DNA of 64,000 bases, taken from NCBI GenBank assembly GCA_903907865.1, contig CAIVPR010000085.1:115326-179325 (forward strand). Reading direction: 5' to 3'. The notes under the pieces were generated by a model, which saw only the letters and a program-made list of their open reading frames with translations, was not told the DNA's origin and searched no databases. Of this stretch, positions 8,071-15,730 are shown piece after piece. The stretch comes from an uncultured Acidobacteriia bacterium (GTDB taxonomy: Bacteria > Acidobacteriota > Terriglobia > Bryobacterales > Bryobacteraceae). The translations under genes and the position numbers were made by a program. Positions within the stretch are counted from its first letter, which is position 1, and every line of letters starts with the position of its first letter.

Positions 8071-8766
8071 ATGCAGCTCCACAGAGTTCTTCCAATTGCC
8101 CTCGCCTTGGCCGCGGTCGCCCCCCAGGCGTCCAAAGCGGGCACAATCCTCTCCAATACCTACAACGGCATCAGCGTTGCCGGGAACGACACTGCGACCG
8201 TGAACCCCGGCACCGTCCATGGCTGGATGGCGGTTGGTTGGACCATGGGCAGCGACAACTACGACTTCACGTCCGCCCAGATGTTGATCACGAACCAAGG
8301 AGGCGTCACAGGCTCAACGTTCTCCACCAGCCTGTGGTCCGACAGCTCGGGCACTCCCGGTACGGAATTGGCGTCACTCAGTTCTTCCGCGATCACGACA
8401 TTCATCACGCTGACGCCGAACGCACCGTTCACCTTGGAGGCCAACACAACCTATTGGATCATGATTGTGAACAGCAAGACACAGTTCCGCCTTTATGGTG
8501 CCGACAACGCACCGTCGGGAACCGGGGCCACGTATGTAGGCGTCAAACAGAGCGACCCGTCGATCTCCTCGGCACCCGGCACCAACCCTGTTGAGGCAAT
8601 CACGTTTCCGTCCCCGAACCCGGCCTATCTCGTTCTGAGCGGCACGCTGGAATCATCCGGCACCCCGGAACCCGGAACGTGGGCGCTGATGGCAGGCACC
8701 GCCGTCGTCCTCGCCGCTCGTCGTGTCTGCAAGAGCGTCGTTACTTCGCCGGAACCGAAACAGTGA
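8071..8766 (+). CDS. PEP-CTERM surface protein, choice-of-anchor R type
   Basis: The start is ATG 8071, giving a signal peptide (MQLHRVLPIALALAAVAPQASKAG). The mature part is a beta-rich domain (GWMAVGWTMGSDNYDFTSAQ, LSVSLWSDSSG-type strands, FTLEANTTYWIMIVNS), as in choice-of-anchor R proteins. The C-terminus is a canonical PEP-CTERM sorting signal: TPEPGTWALM, a hydrophobic helix and AARR. In the exosortase/PEP-CTERM pathway such proteins are processed near PEP and delivered to the envelope, often with exopolysaccharide. About 231 residues. Its 3' end overlaps the convergent DUF1080 gene by 26 nt. A shortened paralogue lies at 14284-14784 and shares the upstream element. Confidence 0.85.
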   Translation: MQLHRVLPIALALAAVAPQASKAGTILSNTYNGISVAGNDTATVNPGTVHGWMAVGWTMGSDNYDFTSAQMLITNQGGVTGSTFSTSLWSDSSGTPGTELASLSSSAITTFITLTPNAPFTLEANTTYWIMIVNSKTQFRLYGADNAPSGTGATYVGVKQSDPSISSAPGTNPVEAITFPSPNPAYLVLSGTLESSGTPEPGTWALMAGTAVVLAARRVCKSVVTSPEPKQ

Positions 8767-9667
8767 TATTGCGGAACTTCAGGCCGCCCGTGTGGTCGCC
8801 CTGGATGTAGAACGGCCCCGGCTCGCCCTCGTTCGCGTCCAAGGCTCCCCCGGTGATGCCCTCGATTTCCTTGCGGTCGATGGTGAGGACGCCGTTGCGC
8901 GTGACCGTGATGGTGCGCCCGACCAGCGTCACGTCGAAGGTCTCCCATTGGCCCGGCGTGCGCGTCAGCGTCGACGACGGGGGGATGCGTCCATAGATGG
9001 AGCCCATGCCGCGCTCGGGCGGTTCGGAGCCTTCGGGCACGTACTCGAGTTGCAACTCATACCGGCCCCGTTGGTAGAAGCCGCTGTTGGCGTCGTTCGG
9101 GCAGTTGACCTCGAAGTGCAGCTTGTAGTCGGTGAAGGTGCGGGTGCTCTTGAGGTTGGCACCGTGCTCCTCATTGACCAAGAGTCCGTCCTTGACGATC
9201 CAATGACTCTTGGTCGGGTCGCCGATTGGCTCCCAACCCGCGAGCGACTTGCCGTCGAACAGCGGCTCCGGCTTCGACCAAGCCTTGGGCGCGGCGCGCT
9301 TGAGTTCGGGAGCACGGACGCCGGTGAGGGGGATCGACCGGTCGCCGGCCTTCTGGACTCCGACCAACTGGCCGCCCTTGGCATCGAGTTCCCATGTGGT
9401 TGCGGGACGACCGTTGGCGGCCGGACTCACGACAAATTCGAGGTGCGAGCCGGTGATCTTGGCATCCGGGACGATGTGTACGTGCCCGCCTGTCGGCTGG
9501 AACCACACCTCGGTGGCCGCGCCTTTCTGGCTAATGCCCAGCCAGTTAGCGCGGGTGCTCCCGCCGGCTGTGAGGGTGAAATCCCAGCGACCGAGAAGGG
9601 GGCTGTCGGCGGCTTGGATGGCCAGCGGACAGATCAGAAGTGCTGTGAGTGCAAGGTTCCGGCGCAT
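8741..9667 (-). CDS. Secreted DUF1080 (3-keto-disaccharide hydrolase-type) protein
   Basis: This 308-residue protein has a signal peptide (MRRNLALTALLICPLAIQAAD). Residues 20-125 are a small beta domain. Residues 130-308 are the DUF1080 concanavalin-like fold: PLFDGKSLAGWEPIG, WIVKDGLLV, YKLHFEVNCPNDANSGFYQRG, YELQLEY, GQWETFDVTLVGRTITVTRNG and a final GLKFRNI strand. DUF1080 proteins are abundant in Acidobacteria and Planctomycetes, and some cleave 3-keto-glycosides. The 3' end overlaps the PEP-CTERM gene on the other strand. A TAGAAT -10 box sits 6 nt before the ATG. Confidence 0.85.
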   Translation of the reverse strand: MRRNLALTALLICPLAIQAADSPLLGRWDFTLTAGGSTRANWLGISQKGAATEVWFQPTGGHVHIVPDAKITGSHLEFVVSPAANGRPATTWELDAKGGQLVGVQKAGDRSIPLTGVRAPELKRAAPKAWSKPEPLFDGKSLAGWEPIGDPTKSHWIVKDGLLVNEEHGANLKSTRTFTDYKLHFEVNCPNDANSGFYQRGRYELQLEYVPEGSEPPERGMGSIYGRIPPSSTLTRTPGQWETFDVTLVGRTITVTRNGVLTIDRKEIEGITGGALDANEGEPGPFYIQGDHTGGLKFRNITVSVPAK

Positions 9668-9673
9668 AGGGCA

Positions 9674-9679
9674 ATTCTA
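9674..9679 (-). promoter_or_regulatory. Putative -10 box TAGAAT, leaderless start of the DUF1080 gene
   Basis: TAGAAT is separated from ATG 9667 by 6 nt (TGCCCT), with no Shine-Dalgarno sequence between them. The spacing is what a leaderless mRNA would show. Confidence 0.4.
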
Positions 9680-9722
9680 CAGGAGCCGTCCCGGCGGCCG
9701 GCGACAACACGCACCGCGTCCC

Positions 9723-10181
9723 TTAGAACACCCGTCGCGGGATCGCCTGCTCCGGCCCCACCCGGCCAGCCACAATCTCGGCGACATAATAATTCTCCCC
9801 CGACATCTTGATGCCCGCCTGCCGCCGCATCATCGCCAATTGGCCCACGTGGGTGAGCGCGTCGGAAATCGGCCCTTGGAACAACTTCTCCGGCGTGGAC
9901 CCGCCAGCCCCGATCTCCGCGAGCTTCGCGTCCAAAGCGGAGATCGACGCATAGAACCGCGCGATTTCGTCGCGCCACGCCAATGGCGCGGAATCATGCC
10001 ACTTGGAATGGCCGTCCACCATGCTCAACGACCACTCCATCAGGTCCCCGATGTGCGCCAGAACTTTCACGGCGTTCTGCGGGTCGCCTTCCGGATGGCT
10101 TGCGAACTCGGCCGACGTATCCCGGAGCACCTTGCCCAATCGGTAGGAAAGCGTGGCGAGTGAATGTCGAAGGAGGTCCAT
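9723..10181 (-). CDS. DinB-family protein
   Basis: This 152-residue four-helix protein resembles DinB/YfiT. Likely metal-ligand histidines are H43 (LAHIGDLMEW) and H111 (DALTHVGQLAMMRR), with the usual HxxQLxxxR arrangement near the C-terminus. DinB-like proteins are metal-dependent thiol S-transferases or detoxification enzymes; the substrate is unknown. It lies 3 nt downstream of the histidine kinase gene in the same direction, so it may be part of the two-component operon. Confidence 0.75.
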   Translation of the reverse strand: MDLLRHSLATLSYRLGKVLRDTSAEFASHPEGDPQNAVKVLAHIGDLMEWSLSMVDGHSKWHDSAPLAWRDEIARFYASISALDAKLAEIGAGGSTPEKLFQGPISDALTHVGQLAMMRRQAGIKMSGENYYVAEIVAGRVGPEQAIPRRVF

Positions 10182-10184
10182 ACA

Positions 10185-11513
10185 TCAATTCTCGCCTGTC
10201 CAAGCCACGGTGAACGTCGACCCCGAGCCTTCCCGGCTTGTGGCCGTGATTTCCGCTCCGTGCAGCTTCGCGATCGTCTCCGCCAACGACAATCCCAGGC
10301 CATAGCCGCTGCCCGACCCGTCGTTCGTCCTCGCCTTGTCCGCCCGATAGAACCGCTGGAAAATCCTCGGCAAATCCTCCCCGGCGATCCCGATACCAAA
10401 ATCCTGCACGGACACCAGCCCGTCCAGAACCCGCACCGCAACCCTCCCGCCGACGTGCGAATACTTCAGCGCGTTGTCCAGCAACACCAGCAACAGGCGC
10501 CGCAGCGCCGCCCTGTTACCCGTCACGACACAGACCTCCGCAGCCTCCACGCCGACCGCAATCTGCCGCAGATCCGCCAGATCGTGCAATTCCGCCACGA
10601 CCTCGACCACCAAATCCCTGACCGCAACCGGCTCCATCGGCATCGACGCGGCCCGCGAGTCCGTACGCGCCAAAAACAGCAAATCTTCCACCATACGGGT
10701 CATCCGCTCCGTTTCCGCGGCGATTTCCGCCAGCGAATCCCGGTACGACTCCGGCTCCCGCGCGCGGCGCAACGCCAACTCCGCCGATGTGCGGATCACC
10801 GCCAATGGCGTCCGCAGTTCGTGCGAGGCGTCGGCCGCGAACTGCGACAGCGTCCCCACCGCCGACTCGAGCCGCCCCAGCATCCCGTTCCACACCTCGG
10901 CCAAACGTTGGATCTCGTCCCCCGTCTGCGGCACCGGCAGCCGCCGCGAAAGATTCTCGATTCCGATGGAGCGCGCCGCGGTTGTGATCTCGTCCACAGG
11001 CCGCAACGCCTTTCGGCTCAGCCACGCGCCCCCCGCCCCCGCGACCAGCGCCACCAGCGGGATGAGCCCCAACAACAGCAGGCCCAGCAAGTCCAGCGTA
11101 TGGCTCATCTCATTGCCGGAGGTACCCGCGACCAAGATAAACCGTTCTCCGCCAAACGAGAACCGTTGTTCGACCGACCGGCCGTCCCGCCCATTGGGAA
11201 CCGGTCCTGGAGGAAACGAGAACGCAAAACCCTGGTCGCCCTTCAACCGCATGAACCGCGACGAGCCGAGGCCTTGGCAAAACTCCTCCATCTCGGTCTG
11301 GAGGCCGCTCGCAGTCTCCTCCTCGGCCTCGCGTTGGAAATAGGCCGCGAAGCGTTGCGCGTCGCCACGCAGATCCTCGTCCAGTTCGGCCACCAGGCGC
11401 TGCCGCATCGAGAGCCATACAAGCCCGCCGAACAGCGCCAGTGCACCGGCCAACGCGACCCCGTACCACACCGTCAACTGGAACCGTATCGACCGCGTCC
11501 GCATCCGCCTCAA
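10185..11513 (-). CDS. Sensor histidine kinase (HAMP type)
   Basis: This 442-residue protein has two membrane helices (about 12-35 and 139-163) flanking a roughly 100-residue periplasmic sensor, then HAMP (about 164-216). The H-box is ADASHELRTPLAVI, with phospho-acceptor His231, and the ATPase domain has an N-box (LLVLLDNALKYSHVGG), G1 (VQDFGIGI), F-box (FQRFYRAD) and G2 (GSGYGLGLSLA). All kinase residues appear intact. The ATG overlaps the stop of the response regulator gene by 4 nt. The pair is of the CusS/PcoS-like metal- or envelope-stress type in overall layout; the signal is unknown. Confidence 0.93.
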   Translation of the reverse strand: MRRMRTRSIRFQLTVWYGVALAGALALFGGLVWLSMRQRLVAELDEDLRGDAQRFAAYFQREAEEETASGLQTEMEEFCQGLGSSRFMRLKGDQGFAFSFPPGPVPNGRDGRSVEQRFSFGGERFILVAGTSGNEMSHTLDLLGLLLLGLIPLVALVAGAGGAWLSRKALRPVDEITTAARSIGIENLSRRLPVPQTGDEIQRLAEVWNGMLGRLESAVGTLSQFAADASHELRTPLAVIRTSAELALRRAREPESYRDSLAEIAAETERMTRMVEDLLFLARTDSRAASMPMEPVAVRDLVVEVVAELHDLADLRQIAVGVEAAEVCVVTGNRAALRRLLLVLLDNALKYSHVGGRVAVRVLDGLVSVQDFGIGIAGEDLPRIFQRFYRADKARTNDGSGSGYGLGLSLAETIAKLHGAEITATSREGSGSTFTVAWTGEN

Positions 11514-12178
11514 CCCGCCCGCATCATGTAGCCGATGCCCCGCACGGTTTGTATCAGTTTCGGCTCGCGTGTGTCCAATTTGAGGCGCAACAGCCGCACG
11601 AACGCCTCCAGCGTGTTCTCGTTGACGTCGCTGCCATGTCCCCAGACGGATTCGAGGATGGAATCCCGCGTAATCACCCGCCCCGGATTCCGCATGAGCA
11701 ACTCGAGGAGCGAATACTCGCGCGGAGTCAGCGGAATCTCCACCGCCGCGCGGGTAACGCGTCGCGCCGCCGGGTCCAACCTGACGTCCGCCACCTCAAG
11801 TATCACCGGCCTCGGTATCGCCCCCCGGCGACTGACAGCCCGCAGCCGCGCAAGGAACACATCGAAAGCGAAGGGCTTGGTGAGGTAGTCGTCAGCGCCG
11901 CAGTCGAGCCCCGCCACCACGTCCGACGCCGCATCGCGCGCCGTCAGCATCAGCACCGGAGTCTGATTCCGCGCTTCCCGCAGACGCCGCGTAACGGTCA
12001 TCCCGTCCATCTGCGGCAGCATCACGTCGAGCACGATCACGTCGAAAGTGGACGACGTCGCGATCTCGTATCCCTCCAACCCGGTGCGCGCCACCGCAAC
12101 CTGGTGGCCCTCCTCCGTCAACCCGCGCCGGAGCAGTTCCGCCATCCGGCGCTCGTCCTCCACCACCAGGATGTGCAT
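11510..12178 (-). CDS. OmpR/PhoB-family response regulator
   Basis: About 222 residues from ATG 12178 (MHILVVEDERRMAELL). The receiver domain has acidic residues E7/D8, phospho-acceptor D51 (VIVLDVMLPQMDG) and the switch lysine in LTKPF. The C-terminal winged helix has the OmpR signature (PLTPREYSLLELLMRNPGRVITRDSI, VRLLRLKLD, IQTVRGIGYMM). It controls unknown targets in response to the kinase encoded immediately downstream (ATGA overlap). Upstream in-frame codons exist, but the domain begins precisely at this methionine. A TAACAT box 8 nt before the ATG could give a near-leaderless mRNA. Confidence 0.93.
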   Translation of the reverse strand: MHILVVEDERRMAELLRRGLTEEGHQVAVARTGLEGYEIATSSTFDVIVLDVMLPQMDGMTVTRRLREARNQTPVLMLTARDAASDVVAGLDCGADDYLTKPFAFDVFLARLRAVSRRGAIPRPVILEVADVRLDPAARRVTRAAVEIPLTPREYSLLELLMRNPGRVITRDSILESVWGHGSDVNENTLEAFVRLLRLKLDTREPKLIQTVRGIGYMMRAG

Positions 12179-12186
12179 CCGTGTCC

Positions 12187-12192
12187 ATGTTA
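12187..12192 (-). promoter_or_regulatory. Putative -10 box TAACAT of the two-component operon
   Basis: TAACAT lies 8 nt before ATG 12178. It is part of the recurring close -10/start arrangement seen in this window. Confidence 0.35.
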
Positions 12193-12347
12193 GCGGAACC
12201 CGCTGAAGAATGTCTGAACAGTCAGACCAAGCCGGCGGCGGCAACTGAAAAAACTAGGTCATTCTCCCGATTTTTCTTAGCGTTCTTGGCGGGAGGCTCT
12301 TGGCGGCCTTTGCGCGAACCTCATTGGCTCATGCACAAAAATATCTC

Positions 12348-12380
12348 TTGACGACGCCATCCGTAAGTGATAGCTTACCG
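12348..12380 (+). promoter_or_regulatory. Sigma-70 promoter with overlapping ArsR operator palindrome
   Basis: TTGACG (12348-12353) and TAGCTT (12371-12376) are separated by exactly 17 nt. Overlapping the -10 is the inverted repeat GTAAG-TGATAG-CTTAC (12363-12378), a typical ArsR-family operator position. Predicted transcription starts at about 12383, directly at the GTG start codon 12384, so the mRNA would be leaderless. Confidence 0.65.
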
Positions 12381-12383
12381 TTA

Positions 12384-12695
12384 GTGGACACTTACCTACA
12401 GTCCGGATTGGATGCGCTGGGCGACCCCACCCGCATGGCCATCTTCCAGCAACTCGGCGACGGACCCCTTGCCGTCAACGAACTGGCATCCCGCCTGCCG
12501 GTCAGCCGTCCTGCGGTTTCCCAGCACCTCAAAGTCCTCAAAACCGCCGGTCTCGTCAGCGACCGCAAAGCCGGCACCCGCCGCGTGTACCAACTCAACC
12601 CCGAAGGCATCGCCCTCCTGCGAACGCACTTCGACCAAGTCTGGGAGAAGGCCATGCGCGCCTTCGCCCAAGCCGCCGAAGCAGATTCCCAATAA
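12384..12695 (+). CDS. ArsR-family HTH repressor
   Basis: I choose GTG 12384 (VDTYLQSGLDALGDPTRMAIF) because it gives a standard 103-residue ArsR protein and lies just downstream of a good promoter. An ATG further upstream would precede that promoter. The winged helix covers the whole chain: ALGDPTRMAIFQQLGDGPLAVNELA, the recognition helix SRPAVSQHLKVLKTAGLV, and the wing DRKAGTRRVYQLN. No metal-binding cysteine pair (ELCVCDL-like) is present, so this is the SRPBCC-linked subgroup rather than a metal sensor. It should repress its own operon through the palindrome over the -10. The following AHSA1-type gene is the usual partner of this subgroup. Confidence 0.88.
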   Translation: MDTYLQSGLDALGDPTRMAIFQQLGDGPLAVNELASRLPVSRPAVSQHLKVLKTAGLVSDRKAGTRRVYQLNPEGIALLRTHFDQVWEKAMRAFAQAAEADSQ

Positions 12696-12711
12696 AACCG
12701 AAAGACAACCA

Positions 12712-13194
12712 ATGGAAAATACAGAACAGATCGTCGTCCGTAAGACCGTCCGGGTCCAGATCCCCGTCGAACGCGCGTTCTCCATCTTCGTCGAAAAGAT
12801 GGAGACTTGGTGGCCCGCCACCCACCACATCGCGCCGCATCCCTTCCAGTCCATCGTCGTGGAACCGCGCGTCGGCGGAAAATGGTTCGAGCGCGATGCC
12901 AACGGCAACGAGTGCCAGTGGGGACAAGTCCTCGCTTGGGCACCTCCCCGTGTCGTCACGCTCTCCTGGCATCTCGGTCCCGACTGGAAGTTCAATCCGG
13001 ACCTCGCCAGCGCCAGCGAAGTCGAGATCCGCTTCACCGAGGAAGCCCAAAACCGCACCCTCGTCGAGTTGGCGCACAGCGAACTCCAGCGCCACGGCGA
13101 AGGTTACCAGCAATACGCCGCCGCGCTCGACGGTCCCGGTGCTTGGATCGCCATCCTCACTTCGTACGCGACCACAGCGGAGGCCGCCGAATGA
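12712..13194 (+). CDS. SRPBCC (AHSA1-like) domain protein
   Basis: This 160-residue protein has the START/Bet v1-like fold of the AHSA1 group: TVRVQIPVERAFSIFVEKMETWW, VEPRVGGKWFERDANG, WGQVLAWAPPRVVTLSW, and a C-terminal amphipathic helix with LDGPGAWIAILTSY. These proteins bind hydrophobic ligands, and the ArsR/AHSA1 pairing is common in soil bacteria. It starts 16 nt after the ArsR gene, and its stop overlaps the next ATG by 4 nt, so the three genes form an operon. The ligand is unknown. Confidence 0.85.
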   Translation: MENTEQIVVRKTVRVQIPVERAFSIFVEKMETWWPATHHIAPHPFQSIVVEPRVGGKWFERDANGNECQWGQVLAWAPPRVVTLSWHLGPDWKFNPDLASASEVEIRFTEEAQNRTLVELAHSELQRHGEGYQQYAAALDGPGAWIAILTSYATTAEAAE

Positions 13195-13622
13195 ATCCGG
13201 TCAACTTCCTCCGTGGCGCCTCGATCCTCGCGGTGATCCATTCCATCCTCCACACCATTGGAGGAGTGTTCGGAAAGCCCGACCTCGCGATCCAAGAGCA
13301 AGTGCTGAAGACAATGCGGGACAATGCGTTTCCCATCATGGGCATGACCCGCACGTACGCCGATTTCTACCGCGGCTTCGGCCTCGCCATCAGCGTCTTC
13401 CTGTTGGCCGAGGGCATAGTCTTCTGGCAATTGGCAACCATGGCCAAGACGGATTCGGCCCGTCTCAAGCCCGTCCTGATCACCTTCACACTCTTGTATC
13501 TGGGGATGGCCACCGTGTCGGCGGTCTACTTCTTCCCGCCGCCGGTGGTGACGGAAGTCCTTTTGGCCGCTTGCCTTGTAGGCGCGATCGCTACCGCGAA
13601 AGCGCCGCAAGCGCTTCGCTAA
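13191..13622 (+). CDS. Small four-helix membrane protein
   Basis: This 143-residue integral membrane protein has predicted helices near residues 5-25, 62-82, 93-112 and 119-138. A conserved-looking histidine-rich first helix (VIHSILHTIGGVFG) resembles small proteins annotated as the LIC_13387 family. It has no enzymatic motif. It is translationally coupled to the SRPBCC gene (ATGA). The 3' end overlaps the convergent peroxiredoxin gene by 32 nt. Function unknown. Confidence 0.75.
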   Translation: MNPVNFLRGASILAVIHSILHTIGGVFGKPDLAIQEQVLKTMRDNAFPIMGMTRTYADFYRGFGLAISVFLLAEGIVFWQLATMAKTDSARLKPVLITFTLLYLGMATVSAVYFFPPPVVTEVLLAACLVGAIATAKAPQALR

Positions 13623-14040
13623 CGTGCCGCAGGGGTTCCGATTGCGACGAAAAGTGGTGCCGCACGATGCCGTTGCGGTCAATCACAAACGTGGCGCGGC
13701 CGGGTATGATGCCGAAGGTGCTCTTGACACCGTACAGCTTCCTCACCCGGCCGCCCTTGTCGCTCAGGAGCGTCATCGGCAGCCCGTATTTGCTTGCGAA
13801 ACGCGAATGGGACTCCGTCGAATCCGAACTGATCCCCAGCAGCGTCGCCCCCACAGTGTCGAAGCTCGCCGCCCTGTCGCGGAACTCGCACGCTTCTGCC
13901 GTGCAGCCCGTCGTGTCGTCCTTCGGATAAAAAAACAGCACCACCGCCGACCGCCCCCGGAACCGGGACAGTGAAACCAGCGCGCCGTTCTGGTCCGGCA
14001 ATTCGAATTCGGGAGCGGCCTCGCCCGGTTGGATTGGCAT
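13591..14040 (-). CDS. bcp: Peroxiredoxin, Bcp/PrxQ type
   Basis: I take ATG 14040 (MPIQPGEAAPEFELPDQNG), giving about 149 residues. Bcp hallmarks are LVSLSRFRGRSAVVLFFYPKDDTTGCTAEACEFRD (peroxidatic Cys in TTGCT, possible resolving Cys five residues later), LGISSDSTESH, and the FGIIPGRATFVIDRNGIV strand. These thiol peroxidases reduce organic and hydrogen peroxide using thioredoxin. Upstream of the start lies the C-terminal remnant of a duplicate of the gene at 14774, so the original promoter may have been displaced. The 3' end overlaps the gene on the opposite strand. Confidence 0.9.
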   Translation of the reverse strand: MPIQPGEAAPEFELPDQNGALVSLSRFRGRSAVVLFFYPKDDTTGCTAEACEFRDRAASFDTVGATLLGISSDSTESHSRFASKYGLPMTLLSDKGGRVRKLYGVKSTFGIIPGRATFVIDRNGIVRHHFSSQSEPLRHVSEALAALSR

Positions 14041-14050
14041 TTGGAGTGTA

Positions 14051-14160
14051 GGGAATGATCCCGCGCCCGGCATGGGCGTCGTAAGACAATCGATTCGCCA
14101 GCAGCAGGTCGCGATTCAGAAACTGCCGATGCAGCCGCCCTCCGAAGAGCGTCGGTTGAT
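14051..14160 (-). pseudogene. C-terminal remnant of a duplicate of the gene at 14774-15673
   Basis: Translated on the reverse strand, this stretch reads QPTLFGGRLHRQFLNRDL, LLANRLSYDAHAGRGIIP. The intact neighbour ends QPTPFGLAPQLILHRQFLNR, DLLVENRFSYDAYTVRGIIP. The DNA is also alike (the ATCGATTC...CAGCAGGTC...AGAAACTGCCGATGCAG run occurs in both). The remnant has lost its stop codon (TAC in place of TAG) and everything before the last 40 codons. It lies directly before bcp and in the same direction. Confidence 0.75.
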
Positions 14161-14184
14161 CCTCCGGCTCGAAACCGGGCAGGG

Positions 14185-14269
14185 TGTTACGGCAACTTTT
14201 TACGGCCACTAAACCACTGCCCACAAAGCACTTACCTGCGTAACAAAAAGATCGGACTTGTTACTTGCC
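14185..14269 (+). promoter_or_regulatory. Second copy of the PEP-CTERM upstream element pair
   Basis: Block 1 (TGTTACGGCAACTTTTTACGG, 14185 on) and block 2 (14239-14269, containing GTAACA and TGTTAC as an inverted repeat) match the elements at 7955 and 8009, with the same 54-bp phasing. It is followed after only 14 nt by the shortened PEP-CTERM paralogue. Confidence 0.5.
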
Positions 14270-14283
14270 GCCCTGGCGGGGGC

Positions 14284-14784
14284 ATGGCAGACATTGCGAA
14301 TCAGGGCCCGTCGGCCACCGGAGCCACGTTTTCGCTGGGGTTGTGGTCGGATGACGCCGATGCCCCCGGGATGCTGTTGGACGCGTTGACACCGTCTGCC
14401 ACCAATAATCTGGTGACGGCGACTTCTGGTGTCGCGATCACTCTTTCAGCCGATACCGCTTATTGGCTAATGGTGACGAACAGCAGGAGACAGTTCTTCT
14501 TTCTAGGGGCCGACACCGTGCCGACCGGCTCCGGCGCAACGTACCTCGGTCTGAAACAAAGCGACCCCTCCGTGGCCTCGGCTCCGGGGCAGAATGCGAG
14601 AAACGCGGTGCCCAGCTCCGGCTTCACCACCGGGATGGGGCCCTACCTGCTGCTGGAAGGCACGGCGGTTTCAGCGTCGGCTCCAGAGGCGTCGTCGTCG
14701 TGGTTGATGCTGGCGGCAGGGATCGTAATGGCCAGGCTGGCGCGTCGGAGGGGTTTTACCGCGAGACTGCGGTCTACGGTATGA
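14284..14784 (+). pseudogene. Truncated PEP-CTERM paralogue lacking signal peptide
   Basis: The 166-residue frame aligns with residues from about 70 onward of the PEP-CTERM protein at 8071: NQGPSATGATFSLGLWSDD versus NQGGVTGSTFSTSLWSDS, TAYWLMVTNSRRQFFFLGAD versus TTYWIMIVNSKTQFRLYGAD, and GATYLGLKQSDPSVASAPG versus GATYVGVKQSDPSISSAPG. There is no signal peptide, the PEP motif is altered (SAPEASSSWLMLAAG), and the upstream element sits directly before the middle of the gene. A deletion that removed the signal peptide and about 50 to 70 codons explains this. The product could not be exported as its paralogue is, so I call it a likely pseudogene, although the frame is open. Confidence 0.65.
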
Positions 14785-15673
14785 TCCCGCGCACGGTATA
14801 AGCGTCGTAACTGAATCGATTCTCCACCAGCAGGTCCCGATTGAGAAACTGCCGATGCAGGATCAGTTGCGGCGCCAATCCGAAGGGCGTCGGTTGGTAC
14901 GTGATGTCCGCCTCGTTTCGCAGCAGGAACTTCGGGGCAACCATCTCGTCGGCCTCGAAAGTAATCCGGAACGGCAGCAAATCGGACTGCCGGAACCAAA
15001 TCCGCCCCCGCGCCGCATGCAGAATCTCCCCGCGATCACGGAATTCCGCCACCGCCCCCGGCCCCGAAGCCTGCTGGTATCCCAGAATCCACGCCGGCTC
15101 CTTCCCGACCTTGTCCGCGCCTGCCGCCTTGAACCGGTAGTTGCGCTGCCCGGACTCCGTGAACAGCAGCAGCATGGGCCCGAAGTCCGCCGCCGCGCCC
15201 ACCAGCCGACTCTGCTCCAGCTCTTCGAGGATCTCCTTCTTGGCCCCGTCCTCCGCCCGCGTCAGCCCCATCGTCATCGCGTGCCGGACCTCGCCCGGTT
15301 CCGGCTTCTTCCCGTCCAGCGTCAACACCCGCCGGATCTCATGGAACCCGCCTCCCCCCGCCCGCGACCCGAAACTATAGGCCGAGACGATCTCGTGGCT
15401 CTGGAACTCCTCCGGCAGCGTCAGCGACACACCCCGGAGCTCGTTGTTCCGGCCCCGCCCGCTGAACTCCATCTCCCCGGTGCGGCCATGCTGGACAAGC
15501 CGCTCCGTCGCTCGCAGGCTAGGCACCGTGCGCGAAAAGGTCGCGGCGGCATTCGACAACGCCGCCAGCAGTTCCCCTGTCTCGGGCGTTGGCGGCACCG
15601 GACCTGCCGCATCCAGGAGCGGGAGAACTAGCAGCAAACCACCGGCGATGGAATGGAAACGCAAGATGACCAC
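14774..15673 (-). CDS. Secreted protein of unknown function
   Basis: The start is GTG 15673; the first 23 residues form a signal peptide (VVILRFHSIAGGLLLVLPLLDAAG). The 299-residue protein has an alternating beta pattern with no recognised catalytic motif: ATFSRTVPSLRATERLVQHG, VSAYSFGSRAGGGGFHEIRR, LLLFTESGQRNYRF, GRIWFRQSDLLPFRITFEAD. Similar secreted proteins are common in Acidobacteria genomes. The last 11 nt overlap the truncated PEP-CTERM gene. A duplicate of its 3' end remains at 14051-14160. It is divergent from the LacI regulator gene. Function unknown. Confidence 0.75.
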   Translation of the reverse strand: MVILRFHSIAGGLLLVLPLLDAAGPVPPTPETGELLAALSNAAATFSRTVPSLRATERLVQHGRTGEMEFSGRGRNNELRGVSLTLPEEFQSHEIVSAYSFGSRAGGGGFHEIRRVLTLDGKKPEPGEVRHAMTMGLTRAEDGAKKEILEELEQSRLVGAAADFGPMLLLFTESGQRNYRFKAAGADKVGKEPAWILGYQQASGPGAVAEFRDRGEILHAARGRIWFRQSDLLPFRITFEADEMVAPKFLLRNEADITYQPTPFGLAPQLILHRQFLNRDLLVENRFSYDAYTVRGIIP

Positions 15674-15730
15674 CCCATTATCGCCGCAGTTGACATTTCA
15701 ATGCGGTTTCATTCAAGCTGGTCAAGTCCG

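Noticed and set aside
10164..11531. A 455-codon + strand frame opposite the histidine kinase
   Set aside because: Shadow frame rich in Arg/Pro/Gln; the kinase motifs on the other strand are intact.
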